A stretch of DNA of 64,000 bases from Mesorhizobium huakuii (GCF_014189455.1 NZ_CP050299.1:372001-436000), one strand, 5' to 3'. Shown: positions 9,043-19,417, numbered from the stretch's first letter. A program made the numbers and translations. The notes: generated from the letters alone by a model not told the origin.

Positions 9043-10881
9043 ATGTCGGCCAGCAACCTTTCATCATCCATCACCTCGAATCTCCCACAGCCCGTACAGG
9101 CATGGTCGGGCCTGAAGCCTTCTGCCGCGGTATTGCAGACTCAGCAAAGCGCATCGTCCTTCGAGGCAATGCTGTCCACCTACTTGGTCGGAGACATGAC
9201 CAATCCTGGCGCGCTCCGGGGTCCGCTGGCGCCGGATGTCGAATCGACGTTGGAAGATTTGCGGCAGCACCCATTGGACCTGCTGCCGTCGCATATGAAG
9301 GCGGCAATCGAATCGATGGATCAGGCCCCGCAGCCTCCTGCGATCGCCTCCGATTTCATATCGCCGGCTCCCGTGCCAAGCTCGAGAATCACGTGGAACG
9401 GCGGCTCGCTAACCAAGGCCGAGTTGCAGATCGTGGCAGTGCTGAACCGTCACAAGGACCAATGCCCACTCAGTTGGGAGTCGCTTGGCGATAAAGCCAA
9501 TGATCCCTCTACGCCGCCGGATCTGAAAGCGGCGATCGAAGGACTGCAGCAGGATCCCGAACTCTTTTACGCGATCGGATCGCAGGGCGATGGTCGCTGT
9601 GGAGGCAAGATCACGGCGAAGGATTTGTCTGGATTTTCCCGCCATCACTCACAAGTTGCCGAATTTCAGGACCGGCAGGCGCAAAGCTACCAGCAGAACT
9701 ACATTCCATCCGACAGCGCCGGAAATGCTCAGCCTTCGGTCATGACCTTGAGCGATGCGTTGCGCGAGCTTTACCGGTACTCCGACGACCTGCCTAAGGA
9801 TCTAAGCCTGGCTGATTTCAAGCGGATCGTCGACGGCCAAGCGAAAACCGGCAAATGTCCGCCTCAGGTCATTGCGGCTGCTCAACACTTCCTAAATCAC
9901 CCGGATGCCTGGAAGCAGCTGTGCGGTGGTTCAGATACGGTCCATAAAGACGAGTTCCTCAAAGCCGCTACATCGTCAATGAGCCTCACGCAAACCGAGC
10001 TGAACACGCTCAAGATGATTAACAGCAATCAGCGCGCCTTCTTTGGGAGCGGTGACCTGACTCGTGACAAGCTGGCGAGCATGGCAGACGACAAGAGCCT
10101 CGATCCGAAGGTACGCCAAACGGCCTCGCAGTTACTCTCCGATCCGCTTTTGTTCGGTTTGCTGAACAATTCAATTACGGGCTATAAGACCCACAATGAG
10201 TTCTTCGACTTCGGCGGCGGGCATACGGTCGATTCCGGTAACATCAGCAAAAAAGACTTCGCGCAATTCTACGGCAACATGTCTGTTGCGAACAGCACCG
10301 TTCAGAAAACGAAAACCCATGTGCCTGAAGCCGCTGCAGAGCAGGAGGCCGTCGCGGACATGATGATGGGTGCGGCCGACCAGCCCGATATCAAGTCTTC
10401 CAAACAGAACGGCGGGGCCTTCATCCACACAGTCGGCGACGTGCTCAAGGTGTACTCGACAGTGGTTGATTGGACTGCGACGGCGGTTGGTCTACTCAGC
10501 TTCATTCCGGCCGTGGGCCAAGTGGCCGATCTCGCATCGATGGCGCTTGCGTGCGAGGCGCAAGCGTTAAATGTTGTCCGTACAGCTATTACCGGAGGCA
10601 ATATGAAGCAGGCGCTGCTAGAAGCTGGCCTCGGTGTCGCAGCGCAGGCGGTCAGTCTTGTCGCCGGCCCCCAGGTCAAACTCGCGATTCGCAACGGGCT
10701 CATCAGGAAGGCAATGGAAGAGGCTGCGACGGCCGGCATCAATCTGCCGCTTTCAACGGCGCAAACCTATGCAGAAGAGTATTTGAACAATCTGCAGGCA
10801 CGCCTGAATGCGGAACCGATCCCCGCCGCAGGTATTCCTAGCCCGATCGGCACGCCGCAATTATCTCAGAACGTGGCCTGA
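9043..10881 (+). CDS. nopX: NopX (NolX/HrpF family) secreted T3SS translocon protein
   Basis: This 612-residue protein matches the rhizobial NopX/NolX family, related to Xanthomonas HrpF, a secreted protein thought to form the translocon pore in the plant membrane. Two internal repeats are visible, each with an EF-hand-like or HrpF-like pattern ('LTKAELQIVAVLNRHKDQCP' and 'LTQTELNTLKMINSNQRAFF'). A hydrophobic region spans about residues 465-550 ('WTATAVGLLSFIPAVGQVAD'). There is no Sec signal peptide; the Ser/Asn-rich N-terminus is typical of T3SS substrates. It follows a tts box. Confidence 0.92.
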   Translation: MSASNLSSSITSNLPQPVQAWSGLKPSAAVLQTQQSASSFEAMLSTYLVGDMTNPGALRGPLAPDVESTLEDLRQHPLDLLPSHMKAAIESMDQAPQPPAIASDFISPAPVPSSRITWNGGSLTKAELQIVAVLNRHKDQCPLSWESLGDKANDPSTPPDLKAAIEGLQQDPELFYAIGSQGDGRCGGKITAKDLSGFSRHHSQVAEFQDRQAQSYQQNYIPSDSAGNAQPSVMTLSDALRELYRYSDDLPKDLSLADFKRIVDGQAKTGKCPPQVIAAAQHFLNHPDAWKQLCGGSDTVHKDEFLKAATSSMSLTQTELNTLKMINSNQRAFFGSGDLTRDKLASMADDKSLDPKVRQTASQLLSDPLLFGLLNNSITGYKTHNEFFDFGGGHTVDSGNISKKDFAQFYGNMSVANSTVQKTKTHVPEAAAEQEAVADMMMGAADQPDIKSSKQNGGAFIHTVGDVLKVYSTVVDWTATAVGLLSFIPAVGQVADLASMALACEAQALNVVRTAITGGNMKQALLEAGLGVAAQAVSLVAGPQVKLAIRNGLIRKAMEEAATAGINLPLSTAQTYAEEYLNNLQARLNAEPIPAAGIPSPIGTPQLSQNVA

Positions 10882-11728
10882 TAAACGGATTGCGCTTCCT
10901 CGGCGCGATCCCCCATCCTGCCAATCAGCGGCCGCGTAAACTTTGCTGCCGCGGCGCTATCGATCTGACCGGCGCGCCTGGAAGATCGCCATCTATTCCA
11001 AAGTGTCTAGAGCAGGTCCGGCTTGATCCGGCTGACCTGCGCCTTTGAAGTGGTGTCACACCGGGCGGGTGAGAAGGAGAGCTCGACAAAAGAACCCGGC
11101 AGAGGGGATTGTGCGCGCCAAAGCAGAGCGATCATCAAGGCCCAATGCGACTTGGGTTTGACAACGCGTTCTCGATTGCGGCAGAAAATTAAGCGTGGCG
11201 CCGGCCAGCTCGGTCGCGCCGACGCACGGCGCCATCAAGCTGAGGCGCAGCGCCCGCTGAAGAAAGTGGTCCTCCGGCGGCCATGGGGCACCGCCGGCAC
11301 CGCTCACTCGCCGCCTGGAGCGCGGCGCCGCGCCATCTTGTTCGACACGAACCGGGCAATATTTGGGCGCCTGGCCATTGATCCAAGCGGTGGCACTTCA
11401 GGTACGCGAAGCTTAAAACGCCGTCAAAGAGTCCGCTCAGTGCGCATGCCATCGTCTTGCCCTCAAAAGGTGCCTTGGAGCGGATCCTCTCAACTCCGTT
11501 CACACCATCAGCGTGACAGTAACGGCTGTCTCACCAAGGAAAGTCGCGAGCCTGCAGCGTCCACTCAAGTGCGCCCTAGTGTGGTGAGGGAGCATCTGCT
11601 ATCCATCTGGATCGTCGCAGGTCAACGACCTCGATGAGGCGATGATCGTGCTCCAAATCCGATGGGTCCGCGCGTAGGTGCTGGAGCAGCTGCCAGGGTG
11701 TACCAGGTAGAGACGAGACGACTTGACA
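10882..11728 (+). other. Intergenic region, no convincing gene
   Basis: This ~850-bp stretch between nopX and the CpaD-like gene has several overlapping open frames on both strands. None shows a recognisable family, a good ribosome-binding site or coding-type composition. I see no tts box, nod box or terminal repeats. It is probably decayed sequence. Confidence 0.5.
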
Positions 11729-12292
11729 TCAGCCGTCTTTGTCCTTCGCGAAGGTCCTGTATCTGGCTACTGGTACAGCCGCACGATCGCCATCGCTTGA
11801 TTTGACAGCCCTGTTGTCGAGCAAATCGCGCGGATCGCTGACCATTGCCGCCAGGTTATGGCGTATCGAACAGCCAAGCGTCTGGTCGAAGGACTTGTCA
11901 TTGAGTAAAGGGCCGGAATACGAGGGACAGACAGGAGGGCGGGCACGATAGACAATCGCCTCTAACCGCACTGCGCCGCCGTTGGTTTGGTCGAGCAAAT
12001 GGATGTTGTAGGCGCCGATGCCCATCTGCCTGGCCTCATGGACGGCCTCTGCGCTGAGCCCGGACGCCCCGCTGATGAGGAGGTGAAGGGCATCGCGCCG
12101 GCCGTGACTTGCCGTTTCAAGGAAAACGCGCAAACGCCGCCGTTCGGAAGCGCGAAGGCTGTGTAACGTTAGTACGGTGGTCTCCTGCCCGATAAGGATC
12201 GGTGCCAATGGCTCAACAATCGGCGCGGTGCTTGTGCAGCCACTTACGCTTACCGTCAGAGTGACCACCAGACTTATGATCCGCAACGTCAT
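11729..12292 (-). CDS. CpaD-like lipoprotein associated with rhcC2 (Y4xK-like)
   Basis: This ~187-residue lipoprotein has a signal peptide ending at the lipobox 'VSGC' (about residue 18 from the ATG at 12292). The rest has the CpaD pattern: 'RRLRVFLETASHGRRDALHL', then 'CPSYSGPLLNDKSFDQTLGC' and 'NLAAMVSDPRDLL'. CpaD proteins are outer-membrane partners of Tad-pilus secretins. In rhizobial T3SS loci a similar gene (y4xK in NGR234) follows the secretin rhcC2, as here. It overlaps neither neighbour (10 bp gap). Its role may be to help RhcC2 insertion or assembly (inference). Confidence 0.8.
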   Translation of the reverse strand: MTLRIISLVVTLTVSVSGCTSTAPIVEPLAPILIGQETTVLTLHSLRASERRRLRVFLETASHGRRDALHLLISGASGLSAEAVHEARQMGIGAYNIHLLDQTNGGAVRLEAIVYRARPPVCPSYSGPLLNDKSFDQTLGCSIRHNLAAMVSDPRDLLDNRAVKSSDGDRAAVPVARYRTFAKDKDG

Positions 12293-12302
12293 TCGTAGAC
12301 CG

Positions 12303-13793
12303 CTATTCAATGATAAAGCCGAGGCCGCCCTTGGCGCCTGACGCACCAGTGCGGGGACTAGGGCGCTGGTCTCCTGGCGGACTTGCCAACGAATTCGTCA
12401 GAGTGGCCCCCTGGTCCAAAGGCGACCCCATCCGGTCCGTCGGTGCGCTCATCTGGTTGGGGTTCGATCCTGGCCTTACGATGTAAGGCGTCACCAGAAT
12501 AACCAGTTCCGTCTCTTGCTTTTGAAATGAGGACGAACGAAACAGGGCGCCAAGGACCGGCAACTCGCCCAGCCAAGGAAAAACACTGATATCAGTGTTG
12601 ACGCTCCGCCTGATGAGTCCACCAATCGCGAAGCTCTGCCCGCTGGCGAGTTCGACGACCGTGTCGGCACGGCGGGTGGAAATTGCCGGCACGGAGATGC
12701 CGTTGATTTGAACAGCACCTTGAGACGATAGTTCGCTGACTTCCGGCTTTACGCGAATATTGATTTGGTCGTTGTTGAGAACGGTTGGCACGAATTCTAG
12801 GCTGACGCCGAAGTGACGGAATTCAACCGAGACTTGCCCCTTTTCCTGCAAGACAGGGATGGGAAATTCGCCACCGGCCAGGAAGCTGGCCGTTTCACCT
12901 GACATAGCGGTGAGGTTTGGCTCGGCCAACACGGAAGCGATGTGCTCCTCGGCGAGCGCATCGAGAACCGCGCCGACGTTCACAACACCATTGTCGAATC
13001 CGATTTCTGCTGTACCGCCCCCATTCGCCGCACCAGCGCCAGCACCTTTGCCGCTTAATAAACCCACTTTGAAATTGCCGACTTGACCGAAGGCGGACAG
13101 GTTAATGCCGAGTGCCTTCATCGCGCTACGGGAGACCTCCGCTACGCGGACACTGAGGTTAACCTGCAAGGATCCAGCGACCTTGATGTTATTGACGACC
13201 TGCGCACCGTCCCCGAGAAATTGCTCAGTAACTCTTTTCGCCGTGTCGACGGTCTCGGCATCGGGCGCTGTACCGCTTAAGATGGCACCGCGCGGCGTAT
13301 AGCTGACTCGGATCGGATAGTCGCCAACTTGGTCCCTCAACATGGCGCGCAGTTCCCCGATCGGTTGCGTGACGACGATACGAAACTCAGCGAGAGCCTC
13401 GCCGTTTTCGTCCAGGGCGAATAGGCTCGTTTGCCCGGATTTCTTGCCAAATACGAAGATGGTTTTACTTGAGGGTGCCTGATAATCGGCGATCGCCGGG
13501 TCGGCAACAAAGATAGTCGCGGCTGCCGCGGGCAAATGAACTGTCTTGCCGAGCGAAGAGGAAAGGTTCAGCGTGGCGTTGATGCTGTTGGAAGCGGCAC
13601 GCGGTGCCGCTTGAACCTGCTTGTTCTGGGCAGCAGCGGGAAGGGGAGAAAACAAAGTGAGCGCGCAGAGGACATGACTCAAGTAGCGCGAAAAAATAGG
13701 TCTCTGGCCGACGATGAGCGGCGGCCGCGGATCAGTGCCCGCATGACCAGTTGGAATGATTTTCAAGGCAGTCTTTTCTTTCAATTCGACCAA
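12303..13793 (-). CDS. rhcC2: RhcC2, C-terminal secretin part of the T3SS outer-membrane ring
   Basis: This ~496-residue secretin has an N-terminal signal-like segment ('FSRYLSHVLCALTLFSPLPA'), a BON/N1-type region (about residues 60-200) and a C-terminal secretin domain. The latter contains the hallmarks 'VPTVLNNDQINIRVKPEVSE' and 'LGELPVLGALFRSSSFQKQETELVILVTPYIV'. It resembles Tad-pilus CpaC as much as classical T3SS secretins, as known for rhizobial RhcC2. No ATG is available near the N-terminus; the frame opens with TTG directly after the ttsI stop. It lies in a ttsI-rhcC2-cpaD-like unit. Confidence 0.88.
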   Translation of the reverse strand: MVELKEKTALKIIPTGHAGTDPRPPLIVGQRPIFSRYLSHVLCALTLFSPLPAAAQNKQVQAAPRAASNSINATLNLSSSLGKTVHLPAAAATIFVADPAIADYQAPSSKTIFVFGKKSGQTSLFALDENGEALAEFRIVVTQPIGELRAMLRDQVGDYPIRVSYTPRGAILSGTAPDAETVDTAKRVTEQFLGDGAQVVNNIKVAGSLQVNLSVRVAEVSRSAMKALGINLSAFGQVGNFKVGLLSGKGAGAGAANGGGTAEIGFDNGVVNVGAVLDALAEEHIASVLAEPNLTAMSGETASFLAGGEFPIPVLQEKGQVSVEFRHFGVSLEFVPTVLNNDQINIRVKPEVSELSSQGAVQINGISVPAISTRRADTVVELASGQSFAIGGLIRRSVNTDISVFPWLGELPVLGALFRSSSFQKQETELVILVTPYIVRPGSNPNQMSAPTDRMGSPLDQGATLTNSLASPPGDQRPSPRTGASGAKGGLGFIIE

Positions 13794-14483
13794 CTATGCG
13801 GATGTCGCGCTAGTCGGACACTCGAGAATGTAACCAATGCCACGCACGGTCTTGATCCGTGGCGTTGCACCTGACCTATTGAGATGTCCGCGTAAGCGAT
13901 AGATTCCGACTTCAAGCGCGTTGGCAGATACTTCATCGTTGAACGAATAGATGTGATCTTCCAAGTGCGCACGCGGCACGATGCGGCCTGCACGGTTGAG
14001 CAGATGCTCTAGAATACATAGTTCACGGCGTGCGGCCATCAGCGGATGACCAGCAACGGAAACCTGACGGCCGATCGGATCGAAGTGGAGATTGCCAAAT
14101 ACGATGATCGGGTCGGTCATCTGTGTCGACCGGCGCAGAACAGCTCGCATTCTGGCGATGAGTTCGTCCGTAAACACCGGCTTGACCAGAAAGTCGTCCG
14201 CGCCACCATTGAAAACCGCAATTCGCTGCTCAAGATGGTCGATGTTGCTCATCACGACGGCAGGAACTGAATGTCCGTCACTCCTTAGCTGCCTCAGCCA
14301 ATCCAGACCATCGCCATCCGGCAGAACCAACTCCAGCAGAAGAATTTCATAGCTCGCGCAACAAAATGCACTCGACGCCTGTTCCAGTGTACCAACGACG
14401 TCAACGGCGAAACCGCTATCGCCGAGCGCAACTCGCACGGCGCGCGTAAGATCCGCATGATGGTCAACGAGCAGCGTTCGCAT
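13794..14483 (-). CDS. ttsI: TtsI, response-regulator-type activator of T3SS genes
   Basis: This 229-residue OmpR-type regulator has an N-terminal receiver domain (residues ~1-115) and a C-terminal winged-helix DNA-binding domain ('RRELCILEHLLNRAGRIVPR', 'VGIYRLRGHLNR', 'IKTVRGIGYIL'). At the phosphoacceptor position the receiver has Glu ('ILLLELVLPDGDGL') instead of Asp, which fits TtsI acting without phosphorylation. The ATG at 14483 has the ribosome-binding site GGAGATGA. TtsI binds tts boxes, and two are present in this window. The gene is first in the ttsI-rhcC2 unit, downstream of a nod box. Confidence 0.95.
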   Translation of the reverse strand: MRTLLVDHHADLTRAVRVALGDSGFAVDVVGTLEQASSAFCCASYEILLLELVLPDGDGLDWLRQLRSDGHSVPAVVMSNIDHLEQRIAVFNGGADDFLVKPVFTDELIARMRAVLRRSTQMTDPIIVFGNLHFDPIGRQVSVAGHPLMAARRELCILEHLLNRAGRIVPRAHLEDHIYSFNDEVSANALEVGIYRLRGHLNRSGATPRIKTVRGIGYILECPTSATSA

Positions 14484-14811
14484 TTCATCTCCTATCAAGG
14501 TAGGACAGGTGACCGACCGCTATGGGATGGCGCGACAGCAGAAGTCGCGCAACTCGTCGCAGTATTCGTAACCCTCTCTCCGACGGGTAATCGCAGGAGC
14601 GTGCAAGCCGCACTCCTGCAATAGGCGGGGATGGAACATGTGAAGACGAGTTGACGGGCCGAAATGCCGCTTGGTCAACGCAAAATGCCACAACTCCGCC
14701 TGCAATTTCTCTGCGCATCGTCCACCTACGTGCGGCCCCTGCATTCGTTAGGCCGAGGTCGCCCCGAGAACCCCATGATCCCGTGGCTACGAAGGGTTAG
14801 CTTTCGAGAAG

Positions 14812-14859
14812 TGACTTGAACAATCGAATGTTCGGATTGTAGGTATACACATAATGGAT
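14812..14859 (-). promoter_or_regulatory. nod box upstream of ttsI
   Basis: Read on the minus strand, the sequence begins ATCCATTATGTGTATA and continues with CAATCCGAACATTCGATTG, which follows the nod-box arrangement (ATCCA, then an ATC, then an AAACAATCGATT-like part) with mismatches. It lies about 330 bp upstream of ttsI. NodD control of ttsI through a nod box is established in other rhizobia. Confidence 0.75.
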
Positions 14860-15111
14860 GCATTCGCATTTCAGCCAGGCGCGGCGAGTCGCACGCTGCC
14901 TGCCGGTGGCATGATGTGTTCGCACCGAAGGGCGGGCCCGATCAAGCTCATCTAGGGTGACACGCCGCGGCCAGAGGCTGATGCTCGTGCCGCGGCCGGG
15001 AGCTTGCGCTCGGGTCATCAGAGCGTCGAGAGCGGCGATCACTGACCAGGCTGCCGCCCCATCTGAGCGCGGAGAAACCGGCTCTGGTGGTTTCAAGGCG
15101 ACCTCGGTGAC

Positions 15112-15440
15112 CGTTTCTGACCAAATATCGAGAGGCCCGCCTGCCTTGGTACACCATCTATTCGACTGTGCCGGAGTTCTCCGCGGCGGTCAGTGCCAGG
15201 GCTCATGGTCAATGCCAGGGCTCATGGTCAATGGCTGAGGGACCTGCCGGCTCAGTGTCGCTCTATCTCCACATTCCGTTCTGCCGATCGGTGTGCTGGT
15301 ATTGCGGCTTCCCTACCACCATCACCCGCCAAGATGCGGCGGTGGTGCGTGACGAGATCCGTTTGGTCTCGGAGCAAACACCGCAGCCACTGCCCGTGAG
15401 CGACGTCCATTTCGGCGGCGGAACGCCGGCGCCGCCTGGC
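15112..15440 (+). pseudogene. hemN: Truncated duplicate of hemN
   Basis: This segment repeats the first ~100 codons of the intact hemN at 19418 with high identity: 'LPWYTIYSTVPEFSAAV', 'SLYLHIPFCRSVCWYCGFPT' and 'VRDEIRLVSEQTPQPLPVSD'. The homology stops at 'HFGGGTPAPPG'. The N-terminal part is disrupted where an 18-19 bp unit (AGGGCTCATGGTCAATGCC) is tandemly duplicated at about 15197-15234, and an internal deletion removes ~6 codons. The iron-sulfur Cys motif remains, but the rest of the protein is missing, so it cannot be functional. Confidence 0.9.
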
Positions 15441-15913
15441 GCTATGGCTGCCGCGGCGACTAAGATCCGTAGCACTGGCATCGTTCACTGGCACGAACAG
15501 GAACTCGGCTGTGTCGTTACCGTCTGATTATGGGCGATGCGCTGGAATGCGCGTAGCGGCTTCTCTGGCCAGCCGATTGTCTCCTACGGCGCGCTGTGCT
15601 GCGCGGCGGCCTCCCGAACGGGACGGGCCTCCACGCCGACCGCGTCTTCCGGCAGCAAGGGCAAATTCTGGCCTGAGTATCGCGCGCAGCAGGAACTTCT
15701 AAATGAACCAGTACAGCACCGGTCGTCAAGATCGTGCTGCAAAGCAACCAGAGCAACACGGGGTTTTAGAATTCCTGGGACTGAGCTGTCGCACTATCGG
15801 CTGAGATGCAGCAATTTCGAGTTCCTCATGACCCTGCTAACACTCGCTTTCGCTCACACAGACGCGGCAATAGGTCCGCTCAATAGGACACCGAGATGCA
15901 GCTTTTCAGTCCG
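15441..15913 (+). other. Region without recognisable gene between hemN relic and porin relic
   Basis: Short open frames exist on both strands but none resembles a known protein or starts after a convincing ribosome-binding site. I take it as decayed sequence. Confidence 0.45.
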
Positions 15914-17066
15914 TTAGAATGAGTATTGAAACGGACGATGCCGCCGACGCTGTTCTTTTTGTCGGCGTTAGTCCAATTCACGTTGGAAGGGTCGACCATG
16001 CCGACGCCGAAATTGCCGTAGTGATAATGGTCGACTTCGACCGTCGCTGTAAAACCTGGCACGACCGTATAGGCGACGTTGGCAGCCAGACCATAGTTCT
16101 TGAACTGATCGCCCGATAGTCGAAGGTTCAACGACGTCTTCTCGTTTAGCAAATAGGCGCCGCCGACCCAGAAGGCCCAATTGCCCCCCACTGCTTGTAG
16201 AAACCACGACCGTGGGCGTCGATGAGGTTAGTGGAGTCATCGTTGAGCGTGCCGTTAGAACCGTAGCCGACCATTCCGAATAGTGAAAGTTCGCTGGTGA
16301 CATTCACGTCAAGGCGGACCTTGCTGGCCACCGACCCGTAATTGCTATCATAAGCGACAACGCCAGTGATCGCGCCCCAGCCTTGCGTATACCTCATGCC
16401 GCCGACGACGTGCGGAACATAGCTGTCGATAGTACCGACTGCGCTCGAGCCTTCCTCGAGTGAAACTAAAGTCGAAAGGCCATTGCTGGCGTCGAAGTAG
16501 TACTGAATTACGTTGGTGTCAGCGTCGCCGTAAGGAGCAAGCTTGCCATTGAGAACGTTGCCGGCGTGGCCAATAAAGGTGTCGAAGGCCGACCAGTCCT
16601 TACCAACTCGCAGGCCACCAAGCTGAACCCAGGCGAAAGTCAACATGACCTCACTGTTGAAGGCATAGTTCTGAGGACTATCCGGACCCGGATAAAAGTT
16701 GCGGTTGCCGAAGTTGAAATGGGTTTCGGAATAGGTCTTAAAAGTACCGAGTTCGGTCTCCTGGCCCGTCCATGTTTTTAATGCCAAAAGCGCGTTGTTC
16801 CGCCATGTTCCCCGATCCTCGCCAGTTCTCACAGCTGAAATTCTTGCGCCGTCATTCGAGCCGAGGTCGCCGGCGCCGATGTCATAACGAACATAGCCGC
16901 CAATGCGCAGGCAGGTCTCGGTGCCGGGAATGTAGAAGTAGCCAGCGCCGTAGACGTCGCAGATCTTGACGTGTTCAGCGGGTCCCAGCTCGGCGTCGGC
17001 GCCGCGCGCACCGGAAATTGCGGCCAGGGCCGCAGCGGAGCCGACAAGAAGGCTATTGATATTCAT
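15914..17066 (-). pseudogene. Alphaproteobacterial porin (Omp2b/RopA-like) with two frameshifts
   Basis: The sequence encodes an outer-membrane porin typical of Rhizobiales. The ATG at 17066 follows GGAGATCAAGA, a signal peptide (MNINSLLVGSAAALAAISGA) comes next, then porin motifs such as 'VKICDVYGAGYFYIPGTETC' and 'LRIGGYVRYD'. The frame breaks at a run of six C (plus strand 16184-16189), after which 'NWAFWVGGAYLLNEKT' continues in another frame. A second one-base loss near 15929 would be needed to restore the usual ending RFQYSF. Either the gene is dead or two homopolymer-type sequence errors are present. Confidence 0.88.
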
Positions 17067-17690
17067 TCTTGATCTCCATTCAAAGATTAAAAGGGGGCGG
17101 GCGACCAAGAATGAGCCCTTCACCAGTCCCTTGTTCGAAGGAGAATGGCATAGCGCTGCTTCTCCGCCATTATCCGTCACACTGATCTGGGTCGGCGCCC
17201 TGCGCTCGACGCTACTCGTCAGCCTAAATCGTCAGTTGGCCCGTGGAATCGCATTTCTGAGCCATGGCCATAGGCATCTCCGCTATTGTCGGCAGACCGT
17301 CACAACCGCTTTCGGAGTCGATTGTGCAAGTCACGTGCCACGCTGAAGACGTGAGTTGCGGGCTGACCCTCAAATTGGCCAGTCTCATTCGCGTCGCGTT
17401 TCTTGTTTTTGGGCGTCAGGCTGAGCACGAAGGGCAAATGTTTGGAATCTGGTTTGTTTGTTCGATATGCGACAGTTTCGTTCAATGGTGACAGCATTTG
17501 TTCGGCTTGGAACCTCGGGAGACATCATTGCGCGGAACCGCTCGATGATCAGACGAGACCCCAACTGACCCTGACACAATCCACGAGCAAGGTCGGGCAC
17601 GCGATTGTCGAAGGACGGCCGGGCCGGTTGGGGCGGAGGGCCGCGCCTAGTCGGTATGAAGCCGGCCATGATCGCGTGGAAACCAGTCCG
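17067..17690 (-). other. Region upstream of porin relic without clear gene
   Basis: This ~620-bp stretch should contain the promoter of the porin gene. Open frames here look like shadows, and I find no family match or distinctive motif. Confidence 0.4.
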
Positions 17691-17699
17691 GACAAGGTG

Positions 17700-18190
17700 A
17701 TTTCGCAGATCTGGGAAGACCGACGCGAACCGTTGTAAACCGCCTCTGAATCGCTGGCCGGGATGGCCCGTTCGGTTTTTGCAGCAGCATGCGAATTCTC
17801 GGTGCGATTGTTCAGACCGTGTGAGAACGATGTTCGACTTGCCGCACCACCTGGCGCTTTGCCGTTGCATCGATCATCGTGCGCCTTGGGCGCGGTCCTG
17901 CTATCGGCATCAGGTAAGCAGGTGCGTGGCAGTTTCGGCATTGCGGCGGCCTCGATAATCCCGTCGCATTCCCGTCCTGATCAACGCGTGACCACGAGCT
18001 CATCGAAATGTCAGATGGTCTTTATAAGCCTCAACCAGCAGCCGGCGAGCAAAGTCTCGTACTTCGTCAGGATTCGGCAATGCCGCGCTCCACCAACGTT
18101 TCATCTAGGCGCCCGGCTGAAAATGAGTGCGGAAGTAGAGCCGAACGGTGTGGGCGATGGTCTCGGGGGAAGCGATAGCGCCGTAGCTAA
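17700..18190 (-). mobile_element. IS6-family transposase relic
   Basis: Scattered across frames on the minus strand are pieces of an IS6 (IS26)-type transposase: an N-terminal 'SPETIAHTVRLYFRTHF', 'ETLVERGIAES', a 'VDQDGNAT' fragment and the highly typical 'LNNRTENSH' followed by 'KTERAIPASDSEAV'. Frameshifts and stops interrupt all of it. No terminal repeats were identified. Confidence 0.6.
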
Positions 18191-18197
18191 CCCGCTA

Positions 18198-19247
18198 GAG
18201 CATTTTCCGTGAACGCCGAGTCACATTTGGGATTCACGCGGTGGCGGAAGTCTGTTTCATTTTCCCTGTGATTTGCAGGGAGATGACGATGACACGCAGC
18301 TTGAGTGCGGACCTTCGCGGTCGGGTGATTTTGGCTATATCGGAGGGTGTTTCGACGCGGGAGGCAGCACGCCGGTTCCGGATCGGGATTGCTACGGCGG
18401 GGAACTGGTATCGCCGCTATCGCGAGACGGGTGAGATGGCGGCACGCAAGCAGGGCCAACCGTCGCGCTCGAAGCTTGATCCTCACGAAGCCTTCATCCT
18501 CGGCCTGATCGAGGAGACGCCCGACATCACTCTGGCGGAGATTGCCGAGAGGCTGGCGGCCGGGCATGGCGTGCGCGTGGTTCCTTCGACGATCTGGATG
18601 TTTCTCGACAGGCGCTGCGTCACGTTTAAAAAAGACGGCGCATGCCAGCGAACAACAGCGCCCCGACGTCAAGGCGCGCCGTTGCGCCTGGTTCGACGGC
18701 CAGCTCGATCTCGACCCCGAGAAGCTGATCTTCATTGATGAGACTGCGGCCTCCACCAAGATGGCGCGGCTGCGCGGGCGGGCCAAATGTGGCGAACGCT
18801 GCCGTGCGCCGGTTCCTCATGGTCATTGGAAGACCACGACCTTCACCGCTGGACTGCGGCTGAACGGCCTGACCGCACCGATGCTGCTCGACGGGCCGAT
18901 GAACGGCGCCGCCTTCCTGGCCTATGCCGAACAGGTGCTCGCGCCTGAACTTTCTCCCGGCGACATCGTCGTCATGGACAACCTGCCGGCTCACAAGATC
19001 ACCGGCGTTCGCGAGGCCATCCAAAGGACCGGCGCACGGCTTCTGTTGCTGCCGCCATATTCGCCCGACTTCAATCCCATCGAGATGGCGTTCTCGAAGC
19101 TCAAAGCCCTACTCAGAAAAGCAGCCGCCCGCTCCATCGATCAACTCTGGTCCGTCATCGCCGACTGCCTCGACGCCTTCAAACCGGCCGAATGCCGAAA
19201 CTACTTCGAGGCAGCCGGGTATGACCCGGAGTAAGTCGAATCTGCTC
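18198..19247 (+). mobile_element. IS630-family insertion sequence, apparently complete
   Basis: The element is 1050 bp and is flanked on both sides by TA (18196-18197 and 19248-19249), the expected target duplication of IS630. Its ends are imperfect inverted repeats (left GAGCATTTTCC, right complement GAGCAGATTCG). It carries one transposase gene in two overlapping frames and sits just upstream of hemN. Confidence 0.9.
18283..19234 (+). CDS. IS630-family transposase, two frames joined by a likely programmed frameshift
   Basis: The first frame (ATG at 18283 after GCAGGGAG) encodes the helix-turn-helix domain ('[20 protein letters not shown]'). The second frame encodes the DDE catalytic domain: '[19 protein letters not shown]', '[10 protein letters not shown]' and '[20 protein letters not shown]', giving the D, D and E residues. 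The frames meet at TTTAAAAAAG (18625-18634), a slippery A6 run of the kind used for programmed frameshifting in IS630 elements. A one-base change there gives a continuous ~316-residue transposase, so I treat it as one gene. Confidence 0.88.
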
Positions 19248-19417
19248 TAGGTGTTCATACCATCCCAACGGAGACTCATCGGCGGTGGCATCGCCCCGTG
19301 AGCATTAACACTGGCAAAAGGCAAATTGCAGCGAAAAGCGGAACGGACTGACATAGCGCAAAGACACAGGAGAGCGCAGCGGTAAGGATGACCGTTATCA
19401 GCATGGGACGGTAACTG

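Noticed and set aside
11023..11637. A 204-codon open frame between nopX and the CpaD-like gene
   Set aside because: It has no ribosome-binding site, a composition dominated by Arg/Ser as in shadow frames, and no family resemblance.
17385..17870. A 161-codon minus-strand frame
   Set aside because: Parts coincide with IS6 transposase text in another frame; it is a by-product of the relic.
19250..19417. FNR-type or sigma-54 promoter upstream of hemN
   Set aside because: No TTGAT-N4-ATCAA or GG-N10-GC element was convincing.
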